Notes under the pieces: generated by a model
Told to the model about the DNA's origin: nothing
The model's database searches: none
What the model saw: the letters and a program-made list of their open reading frames with translations, nothing else
Program-made: the position numbers and the translations under genes
Origin: Jeotgalicoccus halotolerans
GTDB lineage: Bacteria; Bacillota; Bacilli; Staphylococcales; Salinicoccaceae
Assembly: GCF_003387165.1 (NCBI RefSeq)
Contig: NZ_QUMW01000017.1
Location: 21,705 to 85,704 of the forward strand
Direction: 5' to 3'
Length of the DNA: 64,000 bases
In this document: piece after piece, positions 26,274-35,502 of the stretch
Position numbering within the stretch: position 1 is the stretch's first letter
Layout: every line of letters starts with the position of its first letter

Positions 26274-27005
26274 TTATTGTTCTACTGTGATTGTACGTGC
26301 AGATGCAGAAGGGTCGCCGAAACTGTCGAATACAGCATAAGCTATAGTATACTCACCGGGAGTTTCATTATCAACTTCTCCTGAAATATACAGCTGGTTG
26401 CTGATATCTGTGCCATCGACGTCGAGAACCCGAACACCGTCTTTTGGATTAAATGATTCGCCGGTGTTTATAGTTAAGTCTTCAGTACCGCTGAAAGATA
26501 CAGAATTTCCGGTCCCTGAAGAAGTATTTGAGCTCTTGTCTGAAGAGGATTTACCAAGCTGTTCTTCAGTCGGAGGAACCTGTGGTACAGAGTCACTCTC
26601 GGAAGCGGAAACGGTAACCTGGCGGACATGCTCATAATAGCCGCCGCGTGAATTTTCTACGCGGTAAGTTACACTGTATGTACCGGGACTTTCAGTATTT
26701 ACGGAATTGTTTGTCACGTTTATACTGCTGGTAAGATTTCCATCCTCGCTGTCAACTGCGTATACACCGGCCAGAGGGTCAAAAGTATCGCCGGTTTGAA
26801 CATTAATATTACCGACACCTTTTATTGCAGGTATACTGCCGGAGTGGGCGATGATTTCATCTTCCATTGTGGGGCCATCATAGTTTTCGTAAGCCTGATC
26901 TGTATTGTTTTCAGTTTCTTCGACATTTGTATCTATAAAATCACTGATAACCGGAGCAATCGGGAGTGCACCAATCATAAATTTTACTAGCGTATTTGCA
27001 TTCAT
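26274..27005 (-). CDS. Protein with two DUF5011-type Ig-like repeats
   Basis: A 243-residue protein. Residues ~60-133 and ~168-242 are two related beta-sandwich repeats: INVQTGDTFDPLAGVYAVDSEDG ... PGTYSVTYRVENSRGG and LTINTGESFNPKDGVRVLDVDG ... PGEYTIAYAVFDSFGD. They match the DUF5011/bacterial Ig-like pattern of surface proteins. A Ser/Gly linker (SSSDKSSNTSSGTGNS) joins them. The N-terminus has only a weak hydrophobic stretch (LVKFMIGALPIAPVISDF) and no lipobox, and there is no LPXTG motif, so the route to the surface is unclear. AGAGGTG precedes the ATG. Possibly a cell-wall adhesin-like or structural protein. Confidence 0.7.
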   Translation of the reverse strand: MNANTLVKFMIGALPIAPVISDFIDTNVEETENNTDQAYENYDGPTMEDEIIAHSGSIPAIKGVGNINVQTGDTFDPLAGVYAVDSEDGNLTSSINVTNNSVNTESPGTYSVTYRVENSRGGYYEHVRQVTVSASESDSVPQVPPTEEQLGKSSSDKSSNTSSGTGNSVSFSGTEDLTINTGESFNPKDGVRVLDVDGTDISNQLYISGEVDNETPGEYTIAYAVFDSFGDPSASARTITVEQ

Positions 27006-27097
27006 TTATTACACCTCTGAATTTACAGTACTTTTTTTAATTTTAGCATATTGCAGACAGAACGACCAAGAATAGTTCGGATAGGGAGAGAAGATAT

Positions 27098-28060
27098 TTG
27101 ACCTACATATTATTAATAGCAGGTTTCGTATTACTTATTAAAGGAGCAGGATATTTTGTTGACGGCGCATCGGCAATAGCGGGGAAATTACATGTGTCTC
27201 CGCTCATTGTGGGTCTCACAATTGTTTCTCTCGGCACGAGTGCTCCGGAAGCAGTCGTCAGTATTATTGCGGCTCTGGAAGACAACGGTGATATGGTCAT
27301 CGGGAATGTTCTGGGAAGCAACATCATCAATATCTCTCTGATGCTCGGTGTGACAGCGCTGATTTCTCCAATGATTATCGAACGGGAAACACAAACTCGT
27401 GAAATTCCATTTTCACTGGCAGCAGCAGTGCTGCTGATTATTTTTATGTCAGACCGTTTTTTACTGTCTGCTGAATCCAGTGAAATCGGACGATTAGACG
27501 GTGTGCTGCTCTTAGCGGGTATTGTTTTATTTTTATATTATATATTTGTAAAAGCCCGCCGGACTAAAGAAGCAACTTTAGATGATGAAGCAAAAAAATC
27601 GGGAAATGATTCAAGCTGGTTTAAAAATATCGCCCTTTTTGTAATTGGGCTCGCAGGCATTATATTCGGCGGTAATCTGGTCGTTGACAGTGCCTCAACG
27701 ATTGCACTTTCTCTCGGTATGAGCCAGGCACTTGTCGGACTGACCATAGTGGCAATAGGTACATCGCTGCCGGAGCTGACAACATCTATTTCTGCTGCCA
27801 GAAAAGGCGAGGCTGGGATGGCCCTTGGCAATCTCATAGGCAGTAATATTTTTAATATATTATTTGTACTCGGGATATCCGCGGTAATCAGTCCATTAAG
27901 TGTCAGTGATTCGCTATTTGCAGACGTATGGATACTCATTGCCATATCCGTTATTCTGCTGATTCTGGCTTTATGGAAAGGCAGGCTGTCACGTCTTGGA
28001 GGCGGAGTGCTTGCTGCTTTATATTTAGTTTACCTCGTTTACATTATTTTAAGAGGATAA
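27098..28060 (+). CDS. CaCA-family cation (Na+/Ca2+) exchanger
   Basis: A 320-residue membrane protein with the two inverted alpha repeats of the YrbG/CaCA family: first VGLTIVSLGTSAPEAVVSIIAAL and GNVLGSNIINISLMLG, second VGLTIVAIGTSLPELTTSISAARKG and GNLIGSNIFNILFVLG. Each holds the GTS(A/L)PE ion-binding Glu. About ten helices. It exchanges Ca2+ or other cations for Na+ or K+ across the membrane. The start is TTG at 27098, behind AGGGAGAG at 27082-27089. It is followed by a terminator shared with folD. Confidence 0.92.
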   Translation: MTYILLIAGFVLLIKGAGYFVDGASAIAGKLHVSPLIVGLTIVSLGTSAPEAVVSIIAALEDNGDMVIGNVLGSNIINISLMLGVTALISPMIIERETQTREIPFSLAAAVLLIIFMSDRFLLSAESSEIGRLDGVLLLAGIVLFLYYIFVKARRTKEATLDDEAKKSGNDSSWFKNIALFVIGLAGIIFGGNLVVDSASTIALSLGMSQALVGLTIVAIGTSLPELTTSISAARKGEAGMALGNLIGSNIFNILFVLGISAVISPLSVSDSLFADVWILIAISVILLILALWKGRLSRLGGGVLAALYLVYLVYIILRG

Positions 28061-28099
28061 ATTCGTGAAAGCTGCAGGGAAGAAAGCTTGGCAAATTAG

Positions 28100-28143
28100 A
28101 AAATCCGTATATTCTACTCCTAGGAGTAGAATATACGGATTTT
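28100..28143. terminator. Bidirectional terminator between CaCA exchanger and folD
   Basis: A perfect 44-bp palindrome (28100-28121 with 28122-28143; core CTCCTAGGAG) with A/T-rich ends, lying between convergent genes. Confidence 0.88.
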
Positions 28144-28153
28144 ATTATAGATA

Positions 28154-29002
28154 TTATTTTTCGTTATGCCATTTAGCAGCCAGCAGCGTGTTGTTCAATA
28201 CCATTGTGATTGTTAACGGACCGACCCCGCCAGGTACTGGTGTAATGTAGCTTGCTACTTCTTTGGCACTGTCAAAATCAACATCTCCGACTAACTTCTC
28301 ATCGACTACAGTATTACCCACGTCAATTACGATTGCGCCTTCTTTTAAGTCAGAGCCTTTAATCAGACCCGGTTTACCTACAGCACTTACGACAATATCG
28401 TAATTCTTAAGACTCGAAACCATATCTTTAGTGCGCGAGTGCATCAGTGTTACTGTTGCATTTTCATTAGTTAATAATTTAGCGACCGGCTGTCCTACAA
28501 TATGAGAACGTCCGACAACAGCTACAGTTTTACCTTCAAGCGAACCTGTGTGCTTTAACAGCTCCATAATACCGAGCGGTGTACAAGGTACGAAAGTGCG
28601 CTGGCCGGTATAAAGGCGGCCGATGTTAATCGGACTGAAACCATCTACATCTTTATGCGGAGCAATTGTTTCCAGCACTTTATTTTCGTCTACCTGCGAA
28701 GGCAGCGGAACTTGTACAAGAATACCATTTACTTTATCATCGTTATTCAGTCTTTCAACTTCCGCCAGTACATCTTCTTCTGAAGTATCTTCATCGAGAT
28801 GGACGATAGAAGACTCCATCCCTATTTTTTCAGCCGCTTTGTTTTTAGAACGTACGTAACTTAAAGAAGCGCCATCATTGCCTACAATTACTACTGTAAG
28901 ATTTGGTACAATCCCCTGTGATTTTAACTTTTCAACTTCGCTTTGTAATCCTGCACGGTAATCTTTAGCGATTTCCCGCCCGTTTAACAATTCTGCAGTC
29001 AT
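28154..29002 (-). CDS. folD: Bifunctional methylenetetrahydrofolate dehydrogenase/cyclohydrolase
   Basis: A 282-residue FolD of normal length. Visible motifs: [14 protein letters not shown] with the catalytic Lys, [65 protein letters not shown] for NADP binding, and the closing [21 protein letters not shown]. It interconverts 5,10-methylene- and 10-formyl-tetrahydrofolate, which supplies formyl groups for purine synthesis. It is divergent from purD. In S. aureus, folD stands immediately ahead of the whole pur operon (from memory), so this arrangement is a rearranged form of that region. Confidence 0.97.
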   Translation of the reverse strand: MTAELLNGREIAKDYRAGLQSEVEKLKSQGIVPNLTVVIVGNDGASLSYVRSKNKAAEKIGMESSIVHLDEDTSEEDVLAEVERLNNDDKVNGILVQVPLPSQVDENKVLETIAPHKDVDGFSPINIGRLYTGQRTFVPCTPLGIMELLKHTGSLEGKTVAVVGRSHIVGQPVAKLLTNENATVTLMHSRTKDMVSSLKNYDIVVSAVGKPGLIKGSDLKEGAIVIDVGNTVVDEKLVGDVDFDSAKEVASYITPVPGGVGPLTITMVLNNTLLAAKWHNEK

Positions 29003-29173
29003 TAAAAATTCCTCCCTAAAATTTTGTCTATTTCATTATCTCGAAAATCATAAGAAAAAGCTATAGATATAATATGATATCCGTCCCAAGAAATTAGTAG
29101 TGTTTACCTATTTAAGTTATACTAATGTTAAGTTCATATTACATAAGTGTGACATTATGAAAGGGGAATAATT

Positions 29174-30448
29174 ATGAACGTTGCAGTGATTGGCAAAGGC
29201 GGCAGAGAGCATGCCATTGTCAAGATGTTGGCAAATTCAAAAAGCGTTAATAATATTTACGCAATACCGGGAAATGCAGGTATGCGGGAAATATGTGAAG
29301 TAATGTACCGCGTCAATGAAGATGACTTTGATGCGATTGCGGGAATTTGTATTGAAAAACAAGTGGATTGGGTCGTCATAGGGGATGCCGGGCCACTATC
29401 ACTTGGGCTGGCAGATTTTTTAATTGATGAATACGGACTGACTGTTTTCGGGCCGCGTAAAAAAGAAGCCCGTATGGAAACAAGTAAATCTTTTACAAAA
29501 AATTTGCTTAAAAAATATAATATTCCTACAGCCGATTTCAAAGTGTTTGAAAGTTACGACGAAGCAAAAAAATATATAGAATCGGCAGTACCGCCGTATG
29601 TTATAAAAAAAGACGGTTTGTCGGAAGGCAAAGGAGTCGTCATTGTAGAAAACACAGAAGAGGGTTTAAAAGCGCTGGAGCAACTCGCAGTGCTGTCTGA
29701 TGAAGATGATGTGATGGAACCGCTGCTGATTGAAGAATATTTACAAGGTGAAGAATTTTCATTAATGGTCATGGTTAATGAAGATTATACGCACACATTT
29801 GAAGTGATTGCCCAGGATCATAAGAGCGCCTTTGGCAGAGGCGAAGGACCTAATACCGGCGGCATGGGGGCTTATGCACCTGTCACCCATATCAGTGAAG
29901 CAGTCAGGCTGGAAGCCATTGAAAAAATTATAAGACCGACAGCAGAGGCGATGGTTAAAGAGGGGCTCAGCTATTTTGGAGTACTGTACCTCGGCGCTAT
30001 GATTACTGATGACGGTGTTAAAGTACTTGAATACAATGCGAGATTCGGTGATCCGGAAGCGCAGGTGCTGCTTTCTATGATAGAAAGCGATTTTGCATGC
30101 ATCCTCGAAAAAGTGCAGAGGAAAGAACCGCTCAGCATTGAATGGAAAGACGGTTACACTGTCGGTGTGATGCTCGCGACAGAAGGTTATCCTTATGAGT
30201 ATAAGCGGGGTATTGGAATTGCATTTACAGATGAAATAATGGATCGGAGTTTTATCAGCGGGCTGGCGCAGACCGAAGAAGGTGACTACATTTCTTCAGG
30301 CGGCCGGATTATGCTCGTAACAGGAACCGGCAAGACGATTGAAGAAGCTCTGAAAGCAGCCTACAGCAGCGTTGAAGAAATACAATTCGATAAGAAAGAA
30401 ATCTTTTACAGGACTGATATCGGTCATCGTGCGTTAATATCAAAATAA
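29174..30448 (+). CDS. purD: Phosphoribosylamine-glycine ligase, solitary
   Basis: A 424-residue ATP-grasp enzyme of PurD length. VIGKGGREHAIVKML and IPGNAGM open the N domain. FGPRKKEARMETSKSFTKNLL, VIKKDGLSEGKGVVIV, GEEFSLMVMV, QDHKSAFGRGEGPNTGGMGAYAP and VLEYNARFGDPEAQVLL form the ATP-grasp and metal sites. It joins glycine to phosphoribosylamine, step two of purine synthesis. Some usual residues differ (IGDAGPLSLGL for the common GPExPLxxG; KKDGLSEGKG for KADGLAAGKG), so it is divergent. No other pur gene is in the window, although purD normally ends a pur operon. GAAAGGGGA precedes the ATG and a terminator follows. Confidence 0.9.
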   Translation: MNVAVIGKGGREHAIVKMLANSKSVNNIYAIPGNAGMREICEVMYRVNEDDFDAIAGICIEKQVDWVVIGDAGPLSLGLADFLIDEYGLTVFGPRKKEARMETSKSFTKNLLKKYNIPTADFKVFESYDEAKKYIESAVPPYVIKKDGLSEGKGVVIVENTEEGLKALEQLAVLSDEDDVMEPLLIEEYLQGEEFSLMVMVNEDYTHTFEVIAQDHKSAFGRGEGPNTGGMGAYAPVTHISEAVRLEAIEKIIRPTAEAMVKEGLSYFGVLYLGAMITDDGVKVLEYNARFGDPEAQVLLSMIESDFACILEKVQRKEPLSIEWKDGYTVGVMLATEGYPYEYKRGIGIAFTDEIMDRSFISGLAQTEEGDYISSGGRIMLVTGTGKTIEEALKAAYSSVEEIQFDKKEIFYRTDIGHRALISK

Positions 30449-30479
30449 AAAAGAGGTCGGCTGAAAGCCGACCTCTTTT
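30449..30479 (+). terminator. Rho-independent terminator after purD
   Basis: AAAAGAGGTCGGCT (30449-30462) pairs with 30466-30479 around a GAA loop, with T residues in the 3' arm. In the 223 bp that follow, up to 30702, I see only AT-rich DNA and a possible TATAAT at 30676-30681. Confidence 0.88.
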
Positions 30480-30702
30480 ACATGAGTATAGAACAATTAA
30501 ATGATATAATTATTCCTTATCATACGTGATTATGTGCGTGAAAATCTAAGTATATTGTTCGAAAGTTTTTAGCTGATATCAATATTATAATTATTATCTG
30601 TTATAAGATATATAACCGGAAAAATTAAATTTAAACATCAATATGCTGGAGAATGATTTTTATACCTGGATTTTATATAATAAATACGATTGAGGTGACA
30701 AG

Positions 30703-31962
30703 ATGATAAGTAAGTTCAGAAATCGCAGTGAAGTAATTATAAGTTTTATACTCGGTGTATTTTTTATAGTATTAGGTCTTTTTATTTTGTTTAACACCGG
30801 TCAGATTAAAAATGAAGAAGTACCTGTCGAAGAAGATAAAATCGAAACTGTTTTTGATTTAATTAATGCTTTCTTCGTCGAGGTATCGAATATACTGTCC
30901 ATGATGATTGGAGGATTTCCGATTATTGCAGGTATACTGATTATTCTGTTTGGCCTGTTTATGTTTAAGGTTGGCTCGTGGATTAACACAACGACTAAAT
31001 ACGACGTGCCGCTGACCTTTTTCTTTATCGGTTTATCGCTGGTACTGTTTGTCGTGACGACTATATTAATGACGCAGGTTTACGGTCTGTTTGCCTTGCT
31101 GTTTCTAGTCGCTTTTATTATTCATTTACTGTTCAGTGTATTTAATGAATATTTAAATCCCGACCACCGCAAAGAACATTATATGATTATTCTGCTGTTC
31201 TATGGTATTGCATATTTCTTTACACAGAATGCAGTCTATTCAAATATAGAGTCAACAATATCTCCAACAGATGTGCTGTCGATTAACTTGTTTTTTGCAC
31301 TTGTCTGGATATCATCGTTCATGGCTCTATGGGTTGGAGTTTTCCTGCTGAAGGCGAACAACCTCCTGAAAAAGCCGGCGGATGGGCAGCCCGAAAAACT
31401 GTCGCGTTTAAATAAAAAGAAAAGCAGCAAAAAAAACTTTGCTCCCGACAAATATTTAGGCTTTTCACAGAAACTGTATGATTTCCGCAACAAGATTCTG
31501 GATAAGCTGAAAGAATTCTTTGAAACGGATCTGCCTTCCTGGTTTAAAGTCAACTATTTAGAAATACTATTTGGGATTATCGTACTGATTTTCGTCTTTT
31601 TAGAATTTAATAACCGCAACGGTGTATTCGTCGAAGGTTACTTCAAATTGAATCAGATGCAGACGATTTACGAATGGGTTAATTTGTTTATTACTCTGAT
31701 GCTCGCAGTTTTATATTTAGTGTTCACCATTATGAATCTGGTAAAAAAACGATACTATCACAGACAGATGATCGTCATTTTCATACTTTGGCTGAATGTG
31801 ACAGTCAGTCTGTATATCACACTCTTTAAAGATGTCGAGCTTTCACTGTTTATTTTACCGTTCAATGTATTACTAGTATTTCTGCTGACACCACTTTTAT
31901 TCATCAGCATATTTAAGGAATTTAAAGGGGAAGATAAAAATGAACCGGATAGAAAAGTATAA
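30703..31962 (+). CDS. Polytopic membrane protein, AuxA-like by position
   Basis: A 419-residue protein with about nine hydrophobic segments: VIISFILGVFFIVLGLFILF, IIAGILIILFGLFMF, two adjacent helices at ~105-145, YMIILLFYGIAYFF, INLFFALVWISSFMALWVGVF, then a basic cytoplasmic loop (~220-275), and four more helices to the C-terminus. No transporter signature recognised. In S. aureus the membrane protein AuxA, which stabilises lipoteichoic acid and affects beta-lactam resistance, lies between the pur operon and ptsH (from memory). Length and synteny fit, but I could not align them. A weak promoter (TATAAT at 30676) lies upstream. The last 23 nt overlap hutG, so they are coupled. Confidence 0.65.
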   Translation: MISKFRNRSEVIISFILGVFFIVLGLFILFNTGQIKNEEVPVEEDKIETVFDLINAFFVEVSNILSMMIGGFPIIAGILIILFGLFMFKVGSWINTTTKYDVPLTFFFIGLSLVLFVVTTILMTQVYGLFALLFLVAFIIHLLFSVFNEYLNPDHRKEHYMIILLFYGIAYFFTQNAVYSNIESTISPTDVLSINLFFALVWISSFMALWVGVFLLKANNLLKKPADGQPEKLSRLNKKKSSKKNFAPDKYLGFSQKLYDFRNKILDKLKEFFETDLPSWFKVNYLEILFGIIVLIFVFLEFNNRNGVFVEGYFKLNQMQTIYEWVNLFITLMLAVLYLVFTIMNLVKKRYYHRQMIVIFILWLNVTVSLYITLFKDVELSLFILPFNVLLVFLLTPLLFISIFKEFKGEDKNEPDRKV

Positions 31963-32833
31963 CTATAACGGCCGTACCGATGACGAAGCTGTTCACGAGA
32001 GAATTCATCAGGTTATTAAAGACTATAATGGAGAATCCGGCGTGCCGGTCATTACAGGCTTCAGTTCAGATGAAGGTGTAAAACGCAATAAAGGCACGGT
32101 CGGTGCAGCAGAAGGACCGTTTAAAGTCCGTGAAAAAATGAGTTCCTATGCATTCATGAATGATTTATACGATTTCGGGACAATTATAGGTACAGAAAAT
32201 TTGGAGCAGTCACAGCAGAGTCTCGGAGATGCTGTGTATGAGATTTACAAAAATGACAGTTTTCCGATTATTATCGGGGGAGGTCATGAAACGTTTTATG
32301 GACATTATTTAGGTGGGAGACAGGCATTCAGCGGCAAGATCGCCATTTTAAACTTTGATGCTCACTTAGATCTACGTGACGAAATACCATCATCTGGAAC
32401 CATGTTCCATCAGATTTTATCTGCGGATCAGGAAGCGGATTACTATTGTCTCGGCCTGCAGCCGCAGGGAAATACAAAAAAATTGTATGATACAGCTGAT
32501 AAATTCGGCGTCCGGTATTATACGATTGATGAAGTCAGAGAAACCGATGCCATTGATAAGGTAGCAGAACAGCTGGAGAATTACGACGCTGTGCTGATGA
32601 CTTTATGTATGGATTCAATCCAGCAGTCGGCATCCCCGGGTGTGAGTGCGCCGAGCCCGAACGGTTATACTCCTTTAGAAATTCATAAATTGATAAGCAG
32701 GTTCGCAACTCTTCCAAACCTTAAAAGTTTTGATGTGTCGGAAGTATCGCCGCCGCTCGATATTAACGATCAGACAAGTGCTATGGCTGCAAGCATTATC
32801 CATAAGTTTTTATCAGTCAGAGCATCATTTTAA
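31940..32833 (+). CDS. hutG: Formimidoylglutamase / ureohydrolase family enzyme
   Basis: A 297-residue arginase-fold enzyme. The metal-binding motifs are visible: GGGHETFYGHY, NFDAHLDLR and SFDVSEVSPPLD, with MDSIQQSASPGVSAPSPNGYTP typical of HutG rather than arginase or agmatinase (which have SxDxDxxDP and GGxxxxE variants). HutG cleaves N-formimidoyl-glutamate to glutamate and formamide in histidine breakdown. No hutH, hutU or hutI is nearby, so assignment to histidine use rests on motifs alone. GGGGA at the end of the preceding gene is its binding site, and the two frames overlap by 23 nt. Confidence 0.8.
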   Translation: MNRIEKYNYNGRTDDEAVHERIHQVIKDYNGESGVPVITGFSSDEGVKRNKGTVGAAEGPFKVREKMSSYAFMNDLYDFGTIIGTENLEQSQQSLGDAVYEIYKNDSFPIIIGGGHETFYGHYLGGRQAFSGKIAILNFDAHLDLRDEIPSSGTMFHQILSADQEADYYCLGLQPQGNTKKLYDTADKFGVRYYTIDEVRETDAIDKVAEQLENYDAVLMTLCMDSIQQSASPGVSAPSPNGYTPLEIHKLISRFATLPNLKSFDVSEVSPPLDINDQTSAMAASIIHKFLSVRASF

Positions 32834-32897
32834 GTTCTAAAAATTTAAAAACGGGTATAGCATATAATATAACTTTTTAATAAAGGAGTATTTAACT

Positions 32898-33374
32898 ATG
32901 ACCGGACCATTAACAAATACACAAATTGATGAACTGGAAAAAGAAGCCCGTGAGCTGGTGAAATCAAAAGCAGGAAGATCTGCCTTAGCGGCAGCTTTGC
33001 CTATACCGCTTCTCGACATTGGTACAGATATGAAATTAATGAATGAGATTACCGGTGACATTGAAGATATATTCGATATCACACATGATGAAGTATCGAA
33101 ATACACCGATGATATGAAAACGAGAGCTGCTGTAATGATGTCCAGTGCCGGCGGGGAATTTGTCGCACGGAAAACTATCGGTTACGCAGTGAATAAGCTA
33201 GGCAAGAAAAACAAAAAAGCAGAGGGACGTTTCGGAGTAGTACCTCTGGTGACTCAGGGTTCAACAGCATTAATCAGTTATTTTCTGATGAAAAAGCTTG
33301 GCTATGACCACATTGATAAATGCGTAGAGTATTTAAAATCTAAAAATATAGACAGTTCTGTGCATGAATCCTAA
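32898..33374 (+). CDS. Hypothetical protein with two glycine/alanine-rich helices
   Basis: A 158-residue protein I cannot name. It starts with a charged helix (IDELEKEARELVKSKAGRSALAAALPIPLLDIGTDMKLM). It then has KMKTRAAVMMSSAGGEFVARKTIGYAV-like sequence (DMKTRAAVMMSSAG) and a hydrophobic segment near the C-terminus (FGVVPLVTQGSTALISYFLMKKLG). The pattern 'AALPIPLLDIGTD...G' resembles the small membrane-interacting domain attached to some bacterial GTPases (DUF697-like), but this is a weak impression. AAAGGAG precedes the ATG. It lies between hutG and ptsH with its own probable -10 (TATAAT at 32863-32868). Confidence 0.65.
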   Translation: MTGPLTNTQIDELEKEARELVKSKAGRSALAAALPIPLLDIGTDMKLMNEITGDIEDIFDITHDEVSKYTDDMKTRAAVMMSSAGGEFVARKTIGYAVNKLGKKNKKAEGRFGVVPLVTQGSTALISYFLMKKLGYDHIDKCVEYLKSKNIDSSVHES

Positions 33375-33431
33375 AAGTGGTGTAAAATAAGTGTAATCAT
33401 TGAGAAATCCACACTTAAAGGAGAAAACATA

Positions 33432-33698
33432 ATGGAAACAAAGTCATTTCTAATTATAGACGAAACGGGTATTCATGCACGCCCGGCAACAATCCTGGTG
33501 CAGACAGCAACAAAATTCGAATCGGATATCGAACTCGAATATAACAGTAAAAAAGTTAACTTAAAATCAATTATGGGTGTAATGTCATTAGGAGTAGGCA
33601 AAGGTGCAGAAGTAACCATTTACGCGGACGGCAAAGACGAGGAAGAAGCAATTGAAGCAATTTCCGAAACTTTATCTAGCGAAGGACTGACTGAATAA
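33432..33698 (+). CDS. ptsH: PTS phosphocarrier protein HPr
   Basis: An 88-residue HPr. His15 lies in TGIHARPA, the site phosphorylated by enzyme I, and Ser46 lies in [11 protein letters not shown], the site phosphorylated by HPr kinase. HPr-Ser-P is the corepressor of CcpA, which matters here because perfect cre sites occur upstream of pdhA, the BASS-ilvD unit and ilvB. AAAGGAG precedes the ATG, and the stop overlaps the ptsI start by one base (TAATG). Inverted copies of TAAGTGT/ACACTTA flank the leader at 33388-33394 and 33411-33417; their role is unknown. Confidence 0.98.
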   Translation: METKSFLIIDETGIHARPATILVQTATKFESDIELEYNSKKVNLKSIMGVMSLGVGKGAEVTIYADGKDEEEAIEAISETLSSEGLTE

Positions 33699-35422
33699 TG
33701 CCAGAAATTATTACAGGTTTAAAATTGAGTGAAGGAATCGGCTTTGGAAGCATATTTATTTCAAAAAGAACAGATATCGAAGCCTCGGACAGAGAAATCG
33801 ATGCTGATCAAATTGAAGAAGAAATATCAGCATACAAGGAAAGTATTCAGGAAGCTCATATCCAGCTGCGGAAACTTCGGGAAAATGTCGGCGAACACCT
33901 CGATGAGGACAGCGCAGCAATTTTCGATGCGCATATTATGATGCTGGATGACCCGGGTTTTAATGAGCATATTATTAACAGCATCAATAACTTTAACAAT
34001 GCTGAAAAAGCGATTCGGCTGGCCGGTGAAGTGTATATTACGAAATTCGAATCACTCGATTCGGAGTATATGAAAGCACGGGCACTGGATGTTAAAGACA
34101 TTTGTATGCGTTTAGTAGCAAATGTTCAAGGTGTGCAGCTGACGGATTTAACGCACGTGGACGAACCTGTAGTAGTCGTTGCAGATGAATTGACACCATC
34201 TGCTTCAGCACAATTAGACAGTAAGTATATTAAAGGTATCATTACAGCAGCAGGGGGAATGACCAGCCATTCGGCTATTATTGCCCGCAGCTTAAATATC
34301 CCGGCCATATCGGGTGTGCCGGATATTCTCTCTAAAGTGACGCACGGAGAGGATATAATTATCGACGGTTTCGAAGGAGATATTGTGCTTTCGCCGACAG
34401 AGGTTGAAATGGCGGCTTATAGTGAAAAGCAGAAAGCACAGGAAGAACGGGAAGAAAAATTAAAAGATTTAATCGGTAAAGAAACAAAAACGCTCGATGG
34501 CATTAATATCGGCCTCTATGCCAATATTAAAGGACCGGAAGATCTTAACGATGTCAGCAGCAACGATGCAGAGGGCATTGGACTTTACCGTACGGAATTT
34601 CTTTATATGAACAGGATGAATTTGCCGTCCGAAGAAGAACAGTTCGAAGCATATAAGGCTGTACTTTCGGATATGGATGATAAGCCGGTAATTATCCGGA
34701 CACTTGATATTGGCGGAGACAAGGAGTTATCTTATTTAAACTTGCCTAAAGAAAGTAATCCATTCTTAGGCGAGCGGTCCATCCGTTTTCTGTTAAAAAA
34801 TGAAGAAATTTTTAAAACACAGCTGCGTGCGCTTATACGTGCGAGCGAACACGGAAACTTAAAAGTAATGTTTCCGATGGTCACTACAATCGACGAGTTT
34901 AATAGAGCAAAAGCACTGCTGATAGAAGAAAAAGAAAAATATGAAGCTGAAATCGGCAAAGAACTGAGTGAAATTGCAGCGGGTATTATGGTCGAAACTC
35001 CTTCTGCTGCAATGATCAGCGATCAGCTAGCTAAGCACGTTGATTTCTTCAGCATCGGATCAAATGATTTAATTCAGTATACGATGGCTGCGGACCGTTT
35101 GAATGAACAGGTGAGTGATTTATATCAGACTTATCATCCAAGTGTACTCGGTCTGATTAAAAAGGTTATCGACAGCGGCCGGAATAATAATAAATGGGTG
35201 GGCATCTGCGGTGAAATGGCATGCGATCATAAGTCTATCGCGCTCCTGACAGGATTCGGCATTGATGAACTGTCAGTCAGCCCGAAAAAAATTCTTGGAA
35301 TACGTGAATATATCTCCGAAATTAAAAAAACTGATATGGAACAGCTGAGTGAAAGTGTATTGTCATGTGACAGTGCAGAAGACGTTCTGTATTTAATTGA
35401 AGAACATTTAAACTTAACTTAA
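33698..35422 (+). CDS. ptsI: PTS enzyme I (phosphoenolpyruvate-protein phosphotransferase)
   Basis: A 574-residue enzyme I. The phosphohistidine motif GGMTSHSAIIAR places the active His at 191. The PEP-binding part has TEFLYMNR, PVIIRTLDIGGDKELSYL, MFPMV, GIMVETPSAAMISDQL and FSIGSNDLIQYTMAADR, and the active-site Cys lies in GICGEMA. It passes phosphate from PEP to HPr. Translation is coupled to ptsH. The N-terminal HPr-binding helix domain (~30-140) and central linker are present and the length is usual. A terminator follows at 35447. Confidence 0.98.
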   Translation: MPEIITGLKLSEGIGFGSIFISKRTDIEASDREIDADQIEEEISAYKESIQEAHIQLRKLRENVGEHLDEDSAAIFDAHIMMLDDPGFNEHIINSINNFNNAEKAIRLAGEVYITKFESLDSEYMKARALDVKDICMRLVANVQGVQLTDLTHVDEPVVVVADELTPSASAQLDSKYIKGIITAAGGMTSHSAIIARSLNIPAISGVPDILSKVTHGEDIIIDGFEGDIVLSPTEVEMAAYSEKQKAQEEREEKLKDLIGKETKTLDGINIGLYANIKGPEDLNDVSSNDAEGIGLYRTEFLYMNRMNLPSEEEQFEAYKAVLSDMDDKPVIIRTLDIGGDKELSYLNLPKESNPFLGERSIRFLLKNEEIFKTQLRALIRASEHGNLKVMFPMVTTIDEFNRAKALLIEEKEKYEAEIGKELSEIAAGIMVETPSAAMISDQLAKHVDFFSIGSNDLIQYTMAADRLNEQVSDLYQTYHPSVLGLIKKVIDSGRNNNKWVGICGEMACDHKSIALLTGFGIDELSVSPKKILGIREYISEIKKTDMEQLSESVLSCDSAEDVLYLIEEHLNLT

Positions 35423-35446
35423 TCTTAAATATTGTATAGTACTCTG

Positions 35447-35477
35447 GACATGTAGAAGGTTTCTACATGTCTTTTTT
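35447..35477 (+). terminator. Rho-independent terminator after ptsHI
   Basis: GACATGTAGAA (35447-35457) pairs with 35461-35471, loop GGT, followed by six T residues. Confidence 0.92.
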
Positions 35478-35502
35478 ACAAAAAGTGAAGGGAAGTTAAT
35501 TT

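Noticed and set aside
28065..28250. Plus-strand open frame between the CaCA exchanger and folD
   Set aside because: It runs across the 44-bp terminator palindrome and antisense into folD; coding is not plausible.
29003..29173. Purine riboswitch upstream of purD
   Set aside because: Neither strand shows the conserved TATAA/GTTTCTAC-type core or the paired loops; nothing beyond AT-rich promoter-like DNA is visible.
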